Below are positions 12,050-22,493 of a stretch of DNA of 64,000 bases, one piece after another (the first letter of the stretch is position 1; every line of letters starts with the position of its first letter). Under the pieces are notes generated by a model, which saw only the letters and a program-made list of their open reading frames with translations, was not told the DNA's origin and ran no database searches. The translations under genes and the position numbers were made by a program. The stretch lies in assembly GCF_000204055.1 (NCBI RefSeq), contig NW_006768801.1:431484-495483 (forward strand). Direction: 5' to 3'. Source of the DNA: Melampsora larici-populina 98AG31. Lineage: Eukaryota > Basidiomycota > Pucciniomycetes > Pucciniales > Melampsoraceae.

Positions 12050-14401
12050 ATGACTAAGGTCGACGCTGCCAAAGCGAAAGCTATTAGGGCTAGCAGACGT
12101 ATACAAGGACTAGAAGTACCACATACAATAGAACCGACGTCGGGAATCACGACTAGTGAACAGCCACAGACACAGTCTACGTATACACCTCAACCAGCAC
12201 AATCCACGAGCAAGCTCCAAGACGAAGTCCAAAGAAATCTACTAGAGGAGAATGAGAGCGAAGATAGTCAACCAGACGAAGACGACGAAGCAAGAAATCC
12301 AGCAAATCGTTTACGAAACCAGATTCTAGAAACAGAACCAAGAATTAGCAAGAACTTCATAGGTCACGTCCCAATTCCATACCCGGTCGGACCGATACGA
12401 GCTCCCAGGTCAGATTACAAAGATTCTTCTTCCGACGGGGACGACCCAGAAGATGACTTTTTAGACAATGAGTCAAGCAAAGAAGAAGAGGTTACACACA
12501 AATCGATTTCTCCCGACGACTCCTCAGCAGAGAACTCACCAAGTCACAAGAATTTGTCAGCATCTTTAGGGTCTTCGAACAATGACCAAACCTCCTCAGA
12601 CTCGGAATCAACCTCATCTTCGAGCAGCGAAAGTGAAAGCGGTTCGGAATCAGACACAGGATCAGATAGCTCAGATAGGAAATCGAAGAAAGGTACAAGA
12701 AATATTCCATAACTTAACCCAACTTTCAAATGACCTCTCCTTCCCTATCATACAAATCCGTGAAACGGCACACAACCTTTCCCTCTTTTCCTTATATTCC
12801 TTCACCTCACTATCCTACTCTCCATCTGATTCCTATCATCCCATAACATCTGAACGCAGAGTAACCTACTCCAAAGATATTTTAGATCTCAGCTCCCTAG
12901 TTTGAGCGCCTCTCGAATGAGAGAAGAGAGCCTTCTGTCCAAAAATGCAAAGCTCTAAATCTCCAATGGAGTATCAAACACAAATCATACCCATGAAAGG
13001 TGCCCAAGTGGCGATGGTTTCCACACTTTTAGAAACTATCAAGATGTAACAGTGTTCCATCAAAGGTTGAAACCAATCTGTTGGCTCGTTCTCAATCACA
13101 TCTATCCCTAACCTATATTGCCCCGACGTCTTAACATAGTCTTTACATGACAATCAGGCAGAAAACATATTCTGACGAAACCCATGATTTCTTTTAGACA
13201 AGAAACGAAAACGAATAGCCAAAGTCAAGAAGCAACTTAAGGAAGCGAAGGACGAGTTAAAGAGGCTAAGCAAACTCGAGAAAGGGAAAGCAACATCCCA
13301 GTCTAAGAAAGAAAAGAGCAAAAGCAGGCCTTCGTCGAAAAAGAAGAAGAAACGTAAGGGAATTCAAGTAGAAATCGGAGTGATCCCCAACTCCAACTTG
13401 ATTCAGCTACAACCCTTCCGAAGAGAACAAATGAAGAAGCTTCACTCCTCAATACCACTCACGGTCTTCGATCAATCCTTTGCACTAGCAGATAGCAAAG
13501 AATACGACCGTCAACATCACTCCTCATCATCAAAGACAACGAAGAACAAAGGCCTAGATGCACCGTCAGAGTATAAGATGAGCTACGGCGAGTGGACAGA
13601 GAACATAAGCCTTTTCAAACGCTATTTAATTATGCATAAACACCCTGAAGTAGCCGAACGAATAAACTACCACATTAAGAATGTGAAACAAGTAAAGTAA
13701 GAGTCTAAACAAAGCATTCGAGAACAACTAGAATGACCAAAACTGACACACCGTCTTCATTCAGACGTTCCACCGAGTGTTGGATGACAGCCTTAAGATA
13801 CGACATTCTTTGTCGGAAGAGTGTTTTTGTAGAAAGAGAGGACAAGCATCCAATCAAAGACATAGGTTCTTTTATGAAGAAATACGAAGAAAAGGCCAAA
13901 GACAAGTCTCTCAACTTCGGAGAAACAAACGGCGGGGAGGCGAACCCTTACGCCAAAGGAGGTAGACTAGAGTTCAAACACCCCGAGACTGGCCAGCCTA
14001 TTGGGTACCCTAACCAACATCAACAACAGATCAGTACGACGAATGTTCAACCTGTAGCCTCCGGATCAAGAGAACACAACTTTAGAGGCCGTCGACGAGC
14101 ACCAAGACCCCCTAGAACACTCCAGTACCAACAGTACCCTTATCACCAAAACAACCCTTCAACGTACCATAACAATTTACAACCGAGTCAGTATCAGCCT
14201 TTTCAAGCACTCCCACAAAACCCCCTTCCAACCATCCACATGGGTTTCCAAACCCAAGGATCGACGAGTAATACTACCAACTCCAACATCCCAGCATCAA
14301 ACTTCTCCTCGAATAGCACAAAGTTTCCATCTAGAGGGAATAGAGGATCATGGAGAGGTGGTAGAGGTGGAGGAGGAAGACAAGGACAGCTAGAGTCGTA
14401 A
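12050..14401 (+). CDS. Gag-like protein of the YR retroelement, three exons
   Basis: Exons 12050-12692, 13198-13696 and 13765-14401 add to 1779 nt, 592 aa. Intron 1 (505 bp) runs GTACAA to CTTTTAG; intron 2 (68 bp) runs GTAAGA to TTCATTCAG. Both are canonical and preserve frame. The N-terminal third is acidic and Ser-rich (SSSDGDDPEDD, then a Ser/Glu/Asp run). Exon 2 opens with a Lys-rich stretch (KKRKRIAKVKKQLKEAKDEL, coiled-coil-like). The centre holds the predicted structural core (MSYGEWTENISLFKRYLI, then ECWMTALRYDILCR). The C-terminus is Gln/Asn/Pro-rich and ends in an RGG-type tail (RGNRGSWRGGRGGGG), likely nucleic-acid binding. Role as a capsid-like RNA binder is inferred from position and composition. 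Without splicing, exons 1 and 2 both end in early stops. Confidence 0.65.
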
Positions 14402-14654
14402 GCCACTACTCTATCACATTCCCGAATTGTTATTCACAGATAAGCTGCCATCATAACAAGAACTGGTAAAGCCAGTATTAACAAACTATATATGAACTAA
14501 ACAACAACGGTTGAACTATGTAACATTCTAATTTCTACCTCCAACTCACTACCACTAATGTAACTTCCCATCATTTCAAAACACTATTTAATCTTCCTAA
14601 TTTCACTCTTCTAACTGTCACTCCTTCATAAATTGTTGAGCATGTCTAAACCAA

Positions 14655-16493
14655 ATGGAATTAATATGCGTAATGCACTTATTTGTTCCAAAAATCCGGA
14701 GTAGGAGAAATACCATAGAGCATACTCGAGAGCAACTCGAGAGGCCCGACGTGTGCAGAAAAGAAGACGACAGCGCAGATATAAGAAAAATCGAGAAAGA
14801 GAACTCTAAAGCAGAAGTGATACCTATAGAGAGGAAATGGCCAGTAGAAGCTAAATGCGAAATGATAGTAGAAGTCTGGAAGAAAGAGCTAGAGAAACAT
14901 GATCTATTGCCAGCTTACGAATTTGTATTGGAAGGCTTCAAATCAGGATTCGACCAAGGAATCCCGAAACACACCATAGAAGGGATGCGTCATTTCTGCC
15001 CCCCGAACCACCATTCGGCACTCTTAGCAAAAGACAAAATAAAAGAAAACCTGGAAGAAGAGGTCAAAGCAGGACGAATGCTAGGACCTCTGACAAAAGA
15101 CGAAGTACAAAAACATTATCCCTTTTTCCGCTCAAGCCCCATGGGGGCGGTAATAAATGGAGACGGGTCGTTCCGACCCATCAACGATTTATCTTTTCCG
15201 AAAAACAACCCGAAGATACCCAGCGTAAATTCTTTCGTCAATCAAGAAGATTTTAGAACAACCTGGGACAATTTCTATAAGGTTTACACCTTCATCGCAA
15301 ACTCGGAACACGACCTATTGATAGCGTTATTTGATTGGCTCAAGGCCTATAGACAGATTCCGACAAGACCAGATCAATGGCCGTTCCTCCTGCTATGCGA
15401 CTTCGATGGCCATCTTTACCTAGACATGTTCATTTCTTTCGGAGGAGTCGCCGGCTGCGGAAGCTTCGGCGGACCAGCTGACGCCTGGAAGGAACTTATA
15501 AAAGCTGAATTCGACTTAGAGGAAGCATTTAGATGGGTAGATGATAATCTACTCATCAAAAGGAAAGACAAACCAACACACATGAACGAGATAGTCAGCT
15601 ACAGCTTAAGTCTAGGAGTCAAAACAAACGAAACAAAATTTTCTCACTTTAGCGATGAACAGAAGTACATCGGATTCCTATGGAATACAACCAACAGAAC
15701 CGTCGAACTTCCTCCAGGGAAACTAGAACAGAGACTAGTTCAGTTAGAAGAATTCCTCAAGAAGATTGACTTCTCGCACAAGGAAGTTCAGAAAATGAAC
15801 GGAAGGTTAAATCACGTGGCTTACATAGCCCCACACTTAAGATGCTTTCTGACAAACAACTTTAGGTGGCTGATGGAATGGCACAACCTGTCGGCCAAGC
15901 GGAAAATGCCAAAAGACGTTCGCGACGACATGAATGTATGGTCTAAAGCCTTAACAGAGATCCCTAGAAGAAGATTAATGAAAACTAGAACCATAAATAA
16001 CATAGGTTGGGTTGGAGACGCATCAACGTCATTTGGAATAGGTATCATAGTTGGAAAGTCATGGGGTCAATTCCAACTAAAAGAAGGTTGGGAGTCCCCA
16101 CTAAGGAAACCAAGACGGGGCATAGCTTGGCTCGAAACAGTTGCAATCAGACTAGGTTTTTCAATAGTAAAGAAGTTACGCGATACACAAGGCGAACGAT
16201 TCTTGGTCTTGACAGACAATACAACGACGGAAGGCGTTTTGAGAAAAGAAAGATCCAGAGACTACTGGGTTAACGAAGAATGGAAATGTATCTCGGAACA
16301 GCTTTTCTCGTCAGACTGCCAACTCGAACAAAGGCGAGTTTGCTCAGCCGACAACGTGGCGGACCTACTATCACGAGGCCTTCCGTCCGGGAAAGATTGG
16401 TATCGCCAAGTACACATCGACATCCCAACAGACTTGACACAGTGGTTAGTAGACGTGACAAAAGAACAATCAATACCCAAAGAACGTGAGTAA
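14655..16493 (+). CDS. reverse transcriptase-RNase H of the YR retroelement
   Basis: 612 aa. The RT domain spans about residues 150-350: SSPMGAVINGDGSFRPINDL at about 158, LLIALFDWLKAYRQIP with the first catalytic Asp, ISFGGVAGCGSFGGPADAW, and FRWVDDNLLIK with the two catalytic Asp of the YxDD-like box (here WVDD). The RNase H domain spans about 445-590: IGWVGDAS, AWLETVAIRLGF, FLVLTDNTTTEGVL and ADNVADLLSRG, the normal DEDD positions. RT-RNase H of this compact type without protease or DDE integrase is typical of DIRS/Ngaro elements. The first ATG of the frame is used; the first 50 residues are weakly conserved and the true start could be different. It makes cDNA from the element RNA for the recombinase encoded downstream to insert. 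Confidence 0.85.
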   Translation: MELICVMHLFVPKIRSRRNTIEHTREQLERPDVCRKEDDSADIRKIEKENSKAEVIPIERKWPVEAKCEMIVEVWKKELEKHDLLPAYEFVLEGFKSGFDQGIPKHTIEGMRHFCPPNHHSALLAKDKIKENLEEEVKAGRMLGPLTKDEVQKHYPFFRSSPMGAVINGDGSFRPINDLSFPKNNPKIPSVNSFVNQEDFRTTWDNFYKVYTFIANSEHDLLIALFDWLKAYRQIPTRPDQWPFLLLCDFDGHLYLDMFISFGGVAGCGSFGGPADAWKELIKAEFDLEEAFRWVDDNLLIKRKDKPTHMNEIVSYSLSLGVKTNETKFSHFSDEQKYIGFLWNTTNRTVELPPGKLEQRLVQLEEFLKKIDFSHKEVQKMNGRLNHVAYIAPHLRCFLTNNFRWLMEWHNLSAKRKMPKDVRDDMNVWSKALTEIPRRRLMKTRTINNIGWVGDASTSFGIGIIVGKSWGQFQLKEGWESPLRKPRRGIAWLETVAIRLGFSIVKKLRDTQGERFLVLTDNTTTEGVLRKERSRDYWVNEEWKCISEQLFSSDCQLEQRRVCSADNVADLLSRGLPSGKDWYRQVHIDIPTDLTQWLVDVTKEQSIPKERE

Positions 16494-16893
16494 GAAACAC
16501 AATATCAGGACTAATAAGTGACCTAACCGGAAAACTCTTCCCACGGTCTTCGGAGAGTAGATTGACACGAAGGTGGACCTATCACGCGACCGGAAATGGA
16601 ACGAAATCCAAATAACTGCGATGATACCCTACATCAGGCTGACCTCTACAATTTAACCTAAAACGTTTCCCACTTTCTCCGAACGTGTACCTACCAACTC
16701 CAAGCCCTCCGTTAAATTCGTTTACTTATACATAAACCCTGCACAAATCAATCAACCTCTGTCACGTCGGCCCTCCACTCCGTAACCTCCCAACGAAATC
16801 TAGTCGTGTCTCAGCCTACCCTCAGTAAGCACACCATCCATAAACAACAAGGCAATAGATTACTGACACAGACTCGGGAAACATCAGATAAAC
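16494..16893. other. 400-bp non-coding spacer between RT and recombinase
   Basis: Stops occur in all plus frames and no domain is visible. The recombinase must be translated from its own start, so this spacer may carry a promoter or a re-initiation signal; nothing specific is seen. Confidence 0.4.
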
Positions 16894-18075
16894 ATGAAAG
16901 ACATAACCCCATTTATCAGGATAGACGACAAAGTACCTCTCAGACTTAATAGAGCACAACGCCACATGTTACGTGCTTCCTGGAACAGATCGACAATAGA
17001 GTCATACGCTTCGGGAGTCTCGAAATTTAAGAAATTCACGACTGAAAAAAGGCTACAGACCTTCCCCGCGACAAGCGACGTAGTGGAGCTGTTCATAGTA
17101 TGGGCAGGAGAGAACACAAACAAGAACGAAACCAACAAACCGATTAAAGTAAAGACCATACGGAAGTACTTGACAGCGCTGCGTACTTGGCATGCTTTCC
17201 ATGGCCACTACTTTCCGGATATACAACTCACTCAACTTAAGTCCATCCTGAGGGCCTCAGAACGTTTGGAGGCAAGGGCACCGATTCTTCGAGCAAACCG
17301 AGAACCAGTTACCCCAAAGGCTCTTATCATTCTAGTGGGAAATTTGGCCGAACACGAACCTGACCCACTGGGTTTGACTGCTCTTGCTCTCGTAGCGTAT
17401 TGGGGTCTCGCTAGATTAGGAGAATTGGTCTGTAAACACACCAAACACGGAAAATACAACCTTACAGCCATTCTACGAGCCGACCTTACGTTTCACAAAT
17501 CCGAAGGAACCACAATCGCCGTGATAGGCTTACGAGAGGCTAAGACGTCAGCCCCAGGAGAAGTCCAGTACCTGAATCTAAGGGCGACTGATGGCGTCTT
17601 ATGCCCGGTAGAGGCCCTACGAAACCTCAGCGAATCTTTGTTTTGGGAGGATAGTGACCCCCGCCTTTTCCTTTCAAAAGACCCTACCGGCCTGAAAGCC
17701 ATCACTCGTCAATCCATGATCAAGGCGATGAACCGTGCCTGGGGTACTGGATCCAGAATGACAGGTCACTCTTTTCGTATCGGCGGAGCAACCTTGTTGA
17801 CGAAAGCCGGAGTATCGACAGACTCGATTAAAGAACTCGGAAGATGGAAGTCGTCTTGCCATTCCTTGTACCAGCGCGTCTGGAACGAACAGGAATGGTC
17901 CGCAGCGAAACATGCCTTACAAATTTCAGAGGACACCATTCCATGCTTCAAGACCAAATACGACTTATCCGTGTTCACTTGGGAGAAGCCCACCTTTGAT
18001 GACCCTCCAGCAGACTGGCTCAAGCGCAACACATTGCGGCGCAACGACAACCCTCCCGACTCACAAGCAGCCTAG
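16894..18075 (+). CDS. tyrosine recombinase (YR) of the retroelement
   Basis: 393 aa. An N-terminal SAM-like DNA-binding part (SWNRSTIESYASGVSKFKKF at about 29-48, TIRKYLTALRTWHAFHGHYF) is followed by the catalytic domain. Catalytic residues in order: Arg in WGLARLGELV (about 173), His and Arg in GHSFRIGGAT (about 290), a GRWKSSCHSLY segment with the nucleophilic Tyr (about 325). This is the R-H-R-Y set of phage-integrase-like recombinases. It should insert circular or linear cDNA by recombination rather than by DDE integration. A crypton recombinase would look similar, but the adjacent RT argues for DIRS/Ngaro. The ORF is intact and the start is the first ATG. Confidence 0.88.
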   Translation: MKDITPFIRIDDKVPLRLNRAQRHMLRASWNRSTIESYASGVSKFKKFTTEKRLQTFPATSDVVELFIVWAGENTNKNETNKPIKVKTIRKYLTALRTWHAFHGHYFPDIQLTQLKSILRASERLEARAPILRANREPVTPKALIILVGNLAEHEPDPLGLTALALVAYWGLARLGELVCKHTKHGKYNLTAILRADLTFHKSEGTTIAVIGLREAKTSAPGEVQYLNLRATDGVLCPVEALRNLSESLFWEDSDPRLFLSKDPTGLKAITRQSMIKAMNRAWGTGSRMTGHSFRIGGATLLTKAGVSTDSIKELGRWKSSCHSLYQRVWNEQEWSAAKHALQISEDTIPCFKTKYDLSVFTWEKPTFDDPPADWLKRNTLRRNDNPPDSQAA

Positions 18076-18240
18076 TTTCCTCCATCTTCCTTGGCGCATT
18101 GTATAGGCCACCCTTTGTAGTCCACAACTTCTACCCCCGTTTTAACCCAGTTCTCAGCTCATTCCTAGCCCTCTACTCTCGGTAATTTATGTACTCATCC
18201 AATACGGGAGCAACAATCTAAGAAACATGAGCCAAATCCT

Positions 18241-18560
18241 CTGTCAAGCGACAGGTAAGGGGGAAGCCCGCTAGGCTCAGGCCTGTCGCCAGCCCAGAGA
18301 AACAGGGATCACAGCCTTCCCCCTCCCATCAAAGTAGACAACCCAACACAGAGAGGTACTAGTAACCTCTCTGTTAAACGACGAGAGATCTCTACACAGA
18401 AGAGATCTCTCCGGAGAATGTCTCTCGCGGTCCTCTGACGCGATCAGGGTAGGGGAACAGTTCTAGTCTGTAGAACTCTCCCCCTACGAGCCCTGTCTCC
18501 CGTTATACCACTTTACCTCACCTAAGTATAAACTTAGGCAAGGTAAAGTCCTGTACTGTT
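18241..18560 (+). repeat. array of perfect stem-loops downstream of the recombinase
   Basis: Perfect or near-perfect inverted repeats in order: GCGACAGG with CCTGTCGC; AGGGGGAAG with CTTCCCCCT (this one crosses the first); ACAGAGAGGT with ACCTCTCTGT; GAGAGATCTCT with AGAGATCTCTC; a composite hairpin CAGGG, GTAGGGG, AGTTCTA with TAGAACT, CCCCTAC, CCCTG; and ACTTTACCT, CCTAAGT with ACTTAGG, AGGTAAAGT. Such density is far above chance. It probably forms the 3' structured end of the element RNA or a recombinase substrate. Confidence 0.75.
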
Positions 18561-20093
18561 TTTATTATTAATGAAATAATGATGTTATATAGAAAATGGA
18601 TAGCTCAACAAAGCCCTCTTTGAACACACCCTAACCTTAGCATGTGTATGGTTAGGTGTGTTTCTGCTCTTTGTAGCTCATTTGGCTTGTGCTGTTGTAC
18701 TACTCATGTTGCACTTGATTACCCCAGGTTGGTTTATTTTCTAAACAGCTAAGCTATTGGCTTCTTCAAGCTTATTCTTGCAGAATTTCTCAGTCTTTGC
18801 ATGTGTTATTGATGAAAGGCTTGCATGATGTACTGGGGGTATGTGCCTTTGATTATGATGTTTCCACTTTATACTGAATTTACTTTCTATTCTCATTCTT
18901 CTTCTGAAAATTTTGTCCTTCGATTCAAAGTTTTTTTACGTTCAACAGAGAAAATGGAAGGCAATGGGCCTACAGCCTCAGGTGCCTTGGTTGTCTTCCA
19001 ATACTCTGGATTAATATCTGTCCTTGTTGATACCAAACAGGTCACACCATATCAAGCCTTATCTGACATGATTGGTGGCATAATCAAACAGCCTTGAATA
19101 CCAGGCAGAGGTGCTTAACTGTTATTGTCTTGTAATGGTGACTGTTCTAAGTTCCAGACTTTGACTAGAGTTCTGCAAGAATATGCATCCTGATTATGCC
19201 ATTTGAACTGAGGACCTATGTTGCCTCAATGTGTCCCAGTACAAGAAAATTAATGTTAATTGTACATCAAAACCAACTTCTGAGTCCAAACCTCAAGCTA
19301 ATCAACCATTCAATCCACTTGATGAGCCAAACATGTTCAGCACCTCTGCTACACAAGTTCTGACCAGCAAAAAATGACTCAATCAGTACTTCTTGGGAAT
19401 GCATCCATATTAGTATGGTGGAGAGTAAGTACAATTATCTTCCCTTCAGCATTAGTTTTGGCTTACTTCATTGTCCATGCACCATAATCCAAAGCAAGTT
19501 CCTTGGGACTTCTGCAGCTGAAAGAACTTTTTTGATTGCAGAAAGTGTGTGTGCAAATTTATGCAAGGTGGTCTAACATCAAGATCAATCAAAAGAGCCA
19601 ATGGCTCAAAAAAAATCTTGGAAAGGTGGTGGCAGCTGTGGAAGAGTTTTATGATCCCTATACTTTGATAAAGAAGAAAAAAGGGGTTGACATATAATTT
19701 TTGCAACATTTTCTTCAATCTCTTTGTTTGGTTCTATATCTTATTTTCTTAGAGATTTGCTGTTTGTTTTCTGCCTTATATTTCTCTCTGCTTTTGATCT
19801 TTCCCAGTTCTGTGTGATATATCCTGATCTGTCACATGTGTCTTGGGCCTATTTCTTGTTTCAATGCTTGTGCAAACAATTCCTGAAAAATTTGGTGCCC
19901 TGTACTGGGGTTGGGGGTCAGTGCCATCTTAGATTGACTGTCTTGTGCAAGTCACAGTCTGAACTTTGTCATTTTTTCTGAAAAACAGCATTGCAGCTTG
20001 ATTCAAGGTTTCCTATTTGAAAGACACTGGCTACAAGGCATAGCACCATGGACAGTGTCTTAATAAGAATTTGATATTCAATTGTACACCATA
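18561..20093. other. intergenic stretch with one telomere-like hairpin
   Basis: An inverted repeat at 18623-18662 pairs AACACACCCTAACC with GGTTAGGTGTGTT. The rest shows only short ORFs without recognisable domains. Confidence 0.4.
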
Positions 20094-20391
20094 CACCATG
20101 TAAATATCTGTGTAGCACGTCGACGTGCACACACAAAAGACTCTCCGTAGAACCTGTAACAACCCATCAAAGAGGTGCCACATCAAGCGCATCTTCCCCT
20201 TATCACCTGGGAGGTTGAAAGGCAGTTGACCCCTGCTGACAACAAAGGATTATGCAAATCCTTTGAACAAATCACAAAGCACAAAGGGTGCTCAACAGTA
20301 ATCTCAGTCTCATTTCAACCAAAAGACTGAGATTTATTTCAAAACTCTCAGTGTGTGCACGTCGACGTGCTACACGGATATTTACATGGTG
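20094..20391. mobile_element. MITE with 40-bp terminal inverted repeats
   Basis: The left TIR 20094-20133 starts CACCATGTAAATATC and the right TIR 20352-20391 ends GATATTTACATGGTG; the arms differ at one base. Each arm contains the palindrome CACGTCGACGTG. ATA flanks both sides (20091-20093 and 20392-20394), a likely 3-bp target duplication. The 298-bp element has no coding capacity, so it is non-autonomous. Confidence 0.85.
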
Positions 20392-21884
20392 ATACTATGT
20401 ATCACATTCTATAAATCATCTTGGAATATGCAAGCTTGGAGAGGAAGAAATCAACCATGCACAATACCACCTGATATTCTTCAAAAAGACACAATGGAAA
20501 ATTCAAGGACAAGGAAAGACATACAAAGGGTACAACATATAATGTGAGCCTTCAAGAAAAAGACAGTACTGCTCTGTCAATTTAATTTAGACTGAACCCC
20601 TCTTGAGAGGAGTGAGGATGGACAAGTGAGTACAGTAGAAATCTAATCATCCTTTGTTCTGTGTCTGCATTGCAACTGCTCAACTTTGCTAACCCTTGGT
20701 TCATTTTTTTGCAACAGCATCTTATGCCACTCTTGAACATCTTCCATCTACATGACTGAAAGATCAAACTTATAAGTATAATTTGATGACATTTTCAGCC
20801 AATATTTTGGTATTTTAACATGATGCCTTGCCTAGTACTCTATCTGACAGCATTGATTTGTATGCACCTTTTCCATTTGTTTTGTTTTTCATGAAATCTT
20901 TTATCTCTTCCCTCAAACCATTTCAATCAGCGCAATTTTAACCGCCTGTGCCTCTTTTCACAGTGGTCGCTACTTTTCTTTGAAAGCAGTGCCCATTTCA
21001 AAATTTTAGTGTTTGAAACATTTCACTTTACAACAGCCGCAAATTTTTGAGCAAAGAGGTCATATTTCAAAAACCCTTTCCAATAAATGAAAATATCATT
21101 TGAGATGCATATTCTTCCCAAAATCTTACGCGAGTGGATGTCAATAAATGGCTGTTCATTACTTGTAGCGATTTCACCACGTTTTTTGCCATGTCCAAGC
21201 TCAAATACTGTTTGATGCATAGAAAGATTGCTGGGTTTACTAAATCCGTGATGTACTTTATGGACAAGCCCAAAGAGATCTACACTTTATCATCATACCC
21301 AGACTTCAAGTCAGGCTGATGTTCATAGCATATTGAGGACTGCTCACTGAAATTCATTTTACAACCCTCAAACTCAGACAAAATTCAATGTATAAACAGA
21401 TGAGTGTGATTAATATGCCTGTGCTGTACTTCGCAAACCAACACAGGGAGTTCGGTGTCTGATTGGATTGAACATACCCAGGGGTCAGGTCAGGATCAGG
21501 TTTATAATATCGTGAGGAGTGGTTACTAAAATAAATGTTACAGCACACGTCTTGGATGTTGAAAGTTAAGCCCACATTTTTGGATTCAGAGTACAACACA
21601 AACTGATCAAGGAAAAAAAGGAAAAGGAGATATAACGGAGGGAAGATTTGTTTTGTTGGCGTGAACACGGCATTGATCATCGTAGTAAGTATCTTATACC
21701 TATCACAAGGAGATGTCGCCAGTATCGACGACTGCCTGGCAATCTTCATTCACTTCCAAACCAGCTGCCAGTGATTCTCACGTCTTATCAGGAAGATATC
21801 TATGTCTCCTTGATGGTAGCGAACTAGCGAATGCAACCTGGATATTGATATATCCAAGTGGTCTTCTTCAGCAGTGCCAGAGGC
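20392..21884. other. intergenic, no supported gene
   Basis: AT-rich DNA with short ORFs only. None shows a domain or a credible exon structure. Confidence 0.4.
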
Positions 21885-22493
21885 TCACCAATGACAGCCG
21901 CGCAAGGCGCCCAAAGGAAAACCAAGGAGGAAAGCTGGCCAGGTGACTAAAAAGCTTGCTCGGATGATCCTTTGAATGGCTCTTGTCCTCATACCTATGC
22001 CCACCGGCTTCAAAGATGAGATCATCTTCAAAAAGAAACTCTTCCACGGGTCTAGGAAATAAGTCTTGAATTGCAATCGAGGTGATTCTGAACGATACTT
22101 GTAATATCTTCTTGGTGTTTGTTTCATTTTGGCTCGACGATTTTTGATTGCTCTATCAAGATGGTCATCGTACCCTCCGGCATTTTCATCCGCAACTTTT
22201 GGAATAGACTCTATGTTCGGGGCGGACTGATCACCCCAGCGGAACTGGGTTGAAGGTTTCGGATTTGCAAGGTTCGGGTTGATCTTAGAGTCCATATGGA
22301 TATTGGCTGCTGATCCGTTTTTGACAGTATCGCCGATTATCTGTCCTCTGTGTGCTTTGTTGGTGATCTGTTCAATATGTTTGAACTTGCCAACTATAAG
22401 TGGTACCACCGCGGGTGAAATGGTTTTTGAAATGAAAGCAGTGAATAAGATAAACTGTATCATTCTGCATACTTGAGGCTGCTTGATAAACAT
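21885..22493 (-). CDS. predicted small secreted protein
   Basis: 202 aa in a single exon. The N-terminus MFIKQPQVCRMIQFILFTAF is a plausible signal peptide, with cleavage near ISPAVVP; the internal Met at residue 11 would give a more compact one. The mature part is basic (KNRRAKMKQTPRRYYKYR) and contains DPWKSFFLKMISSLK, then RTRAIQRI. It ends in a hydrophobic stretch (SFLVTWPAFLLGFPLGAL), which may be an anchor. No known domain is recognised. By setting and build it resembles rust effector candidates. The WKSF segment recurs in the other predicted secreted proteins of this window. Confidence 0.5.
   Translation of the reverse strand: MFIKQPQVCRMIQFILFTAFISKTISPAVVPLIVGKFKHIEQITNKAHRGQIIGDTVKNGSAANIHMDSKINPNLANPKPSTQFRWGDQSAPNIESIPKVADENAGGYDDHLDRAIKNRRAKMKQTPRRYYKYRSESPRLQFKTYFLDPWKSFFLKMISSLKPVGIGMRTRAIQRIIRASFLVTWPAFLLGFPLGALRGCHW

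Larger units (their letters stand above)
12050..18560 (+). mobile_element. tyrosine-recombinase retrotransposon (DIRS/Ngaro type)
   Basis: Three protein units in the same direction: a gag-like protein in three exons, an RT-RNase H protein, and a tyrosine recombinase, followed by a dense array of stem-loops. Tyrosine recombinase plus RT defines the DIRS order, which integrates without a DDE integrase. I see no methyltransferase domain, which favours Ngaro-like over classical DIRS. The outer limits are not defined; split or inverted terminal repeats were not found by eye. All three ORFs are intact, so the element could be recent. Confidence 0.8.

Noticed and set aside
16007..17913. several antisense ORFs over the RT and recombinase genes
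   Set aside because: Shadow frames of well-supported coding sequence.
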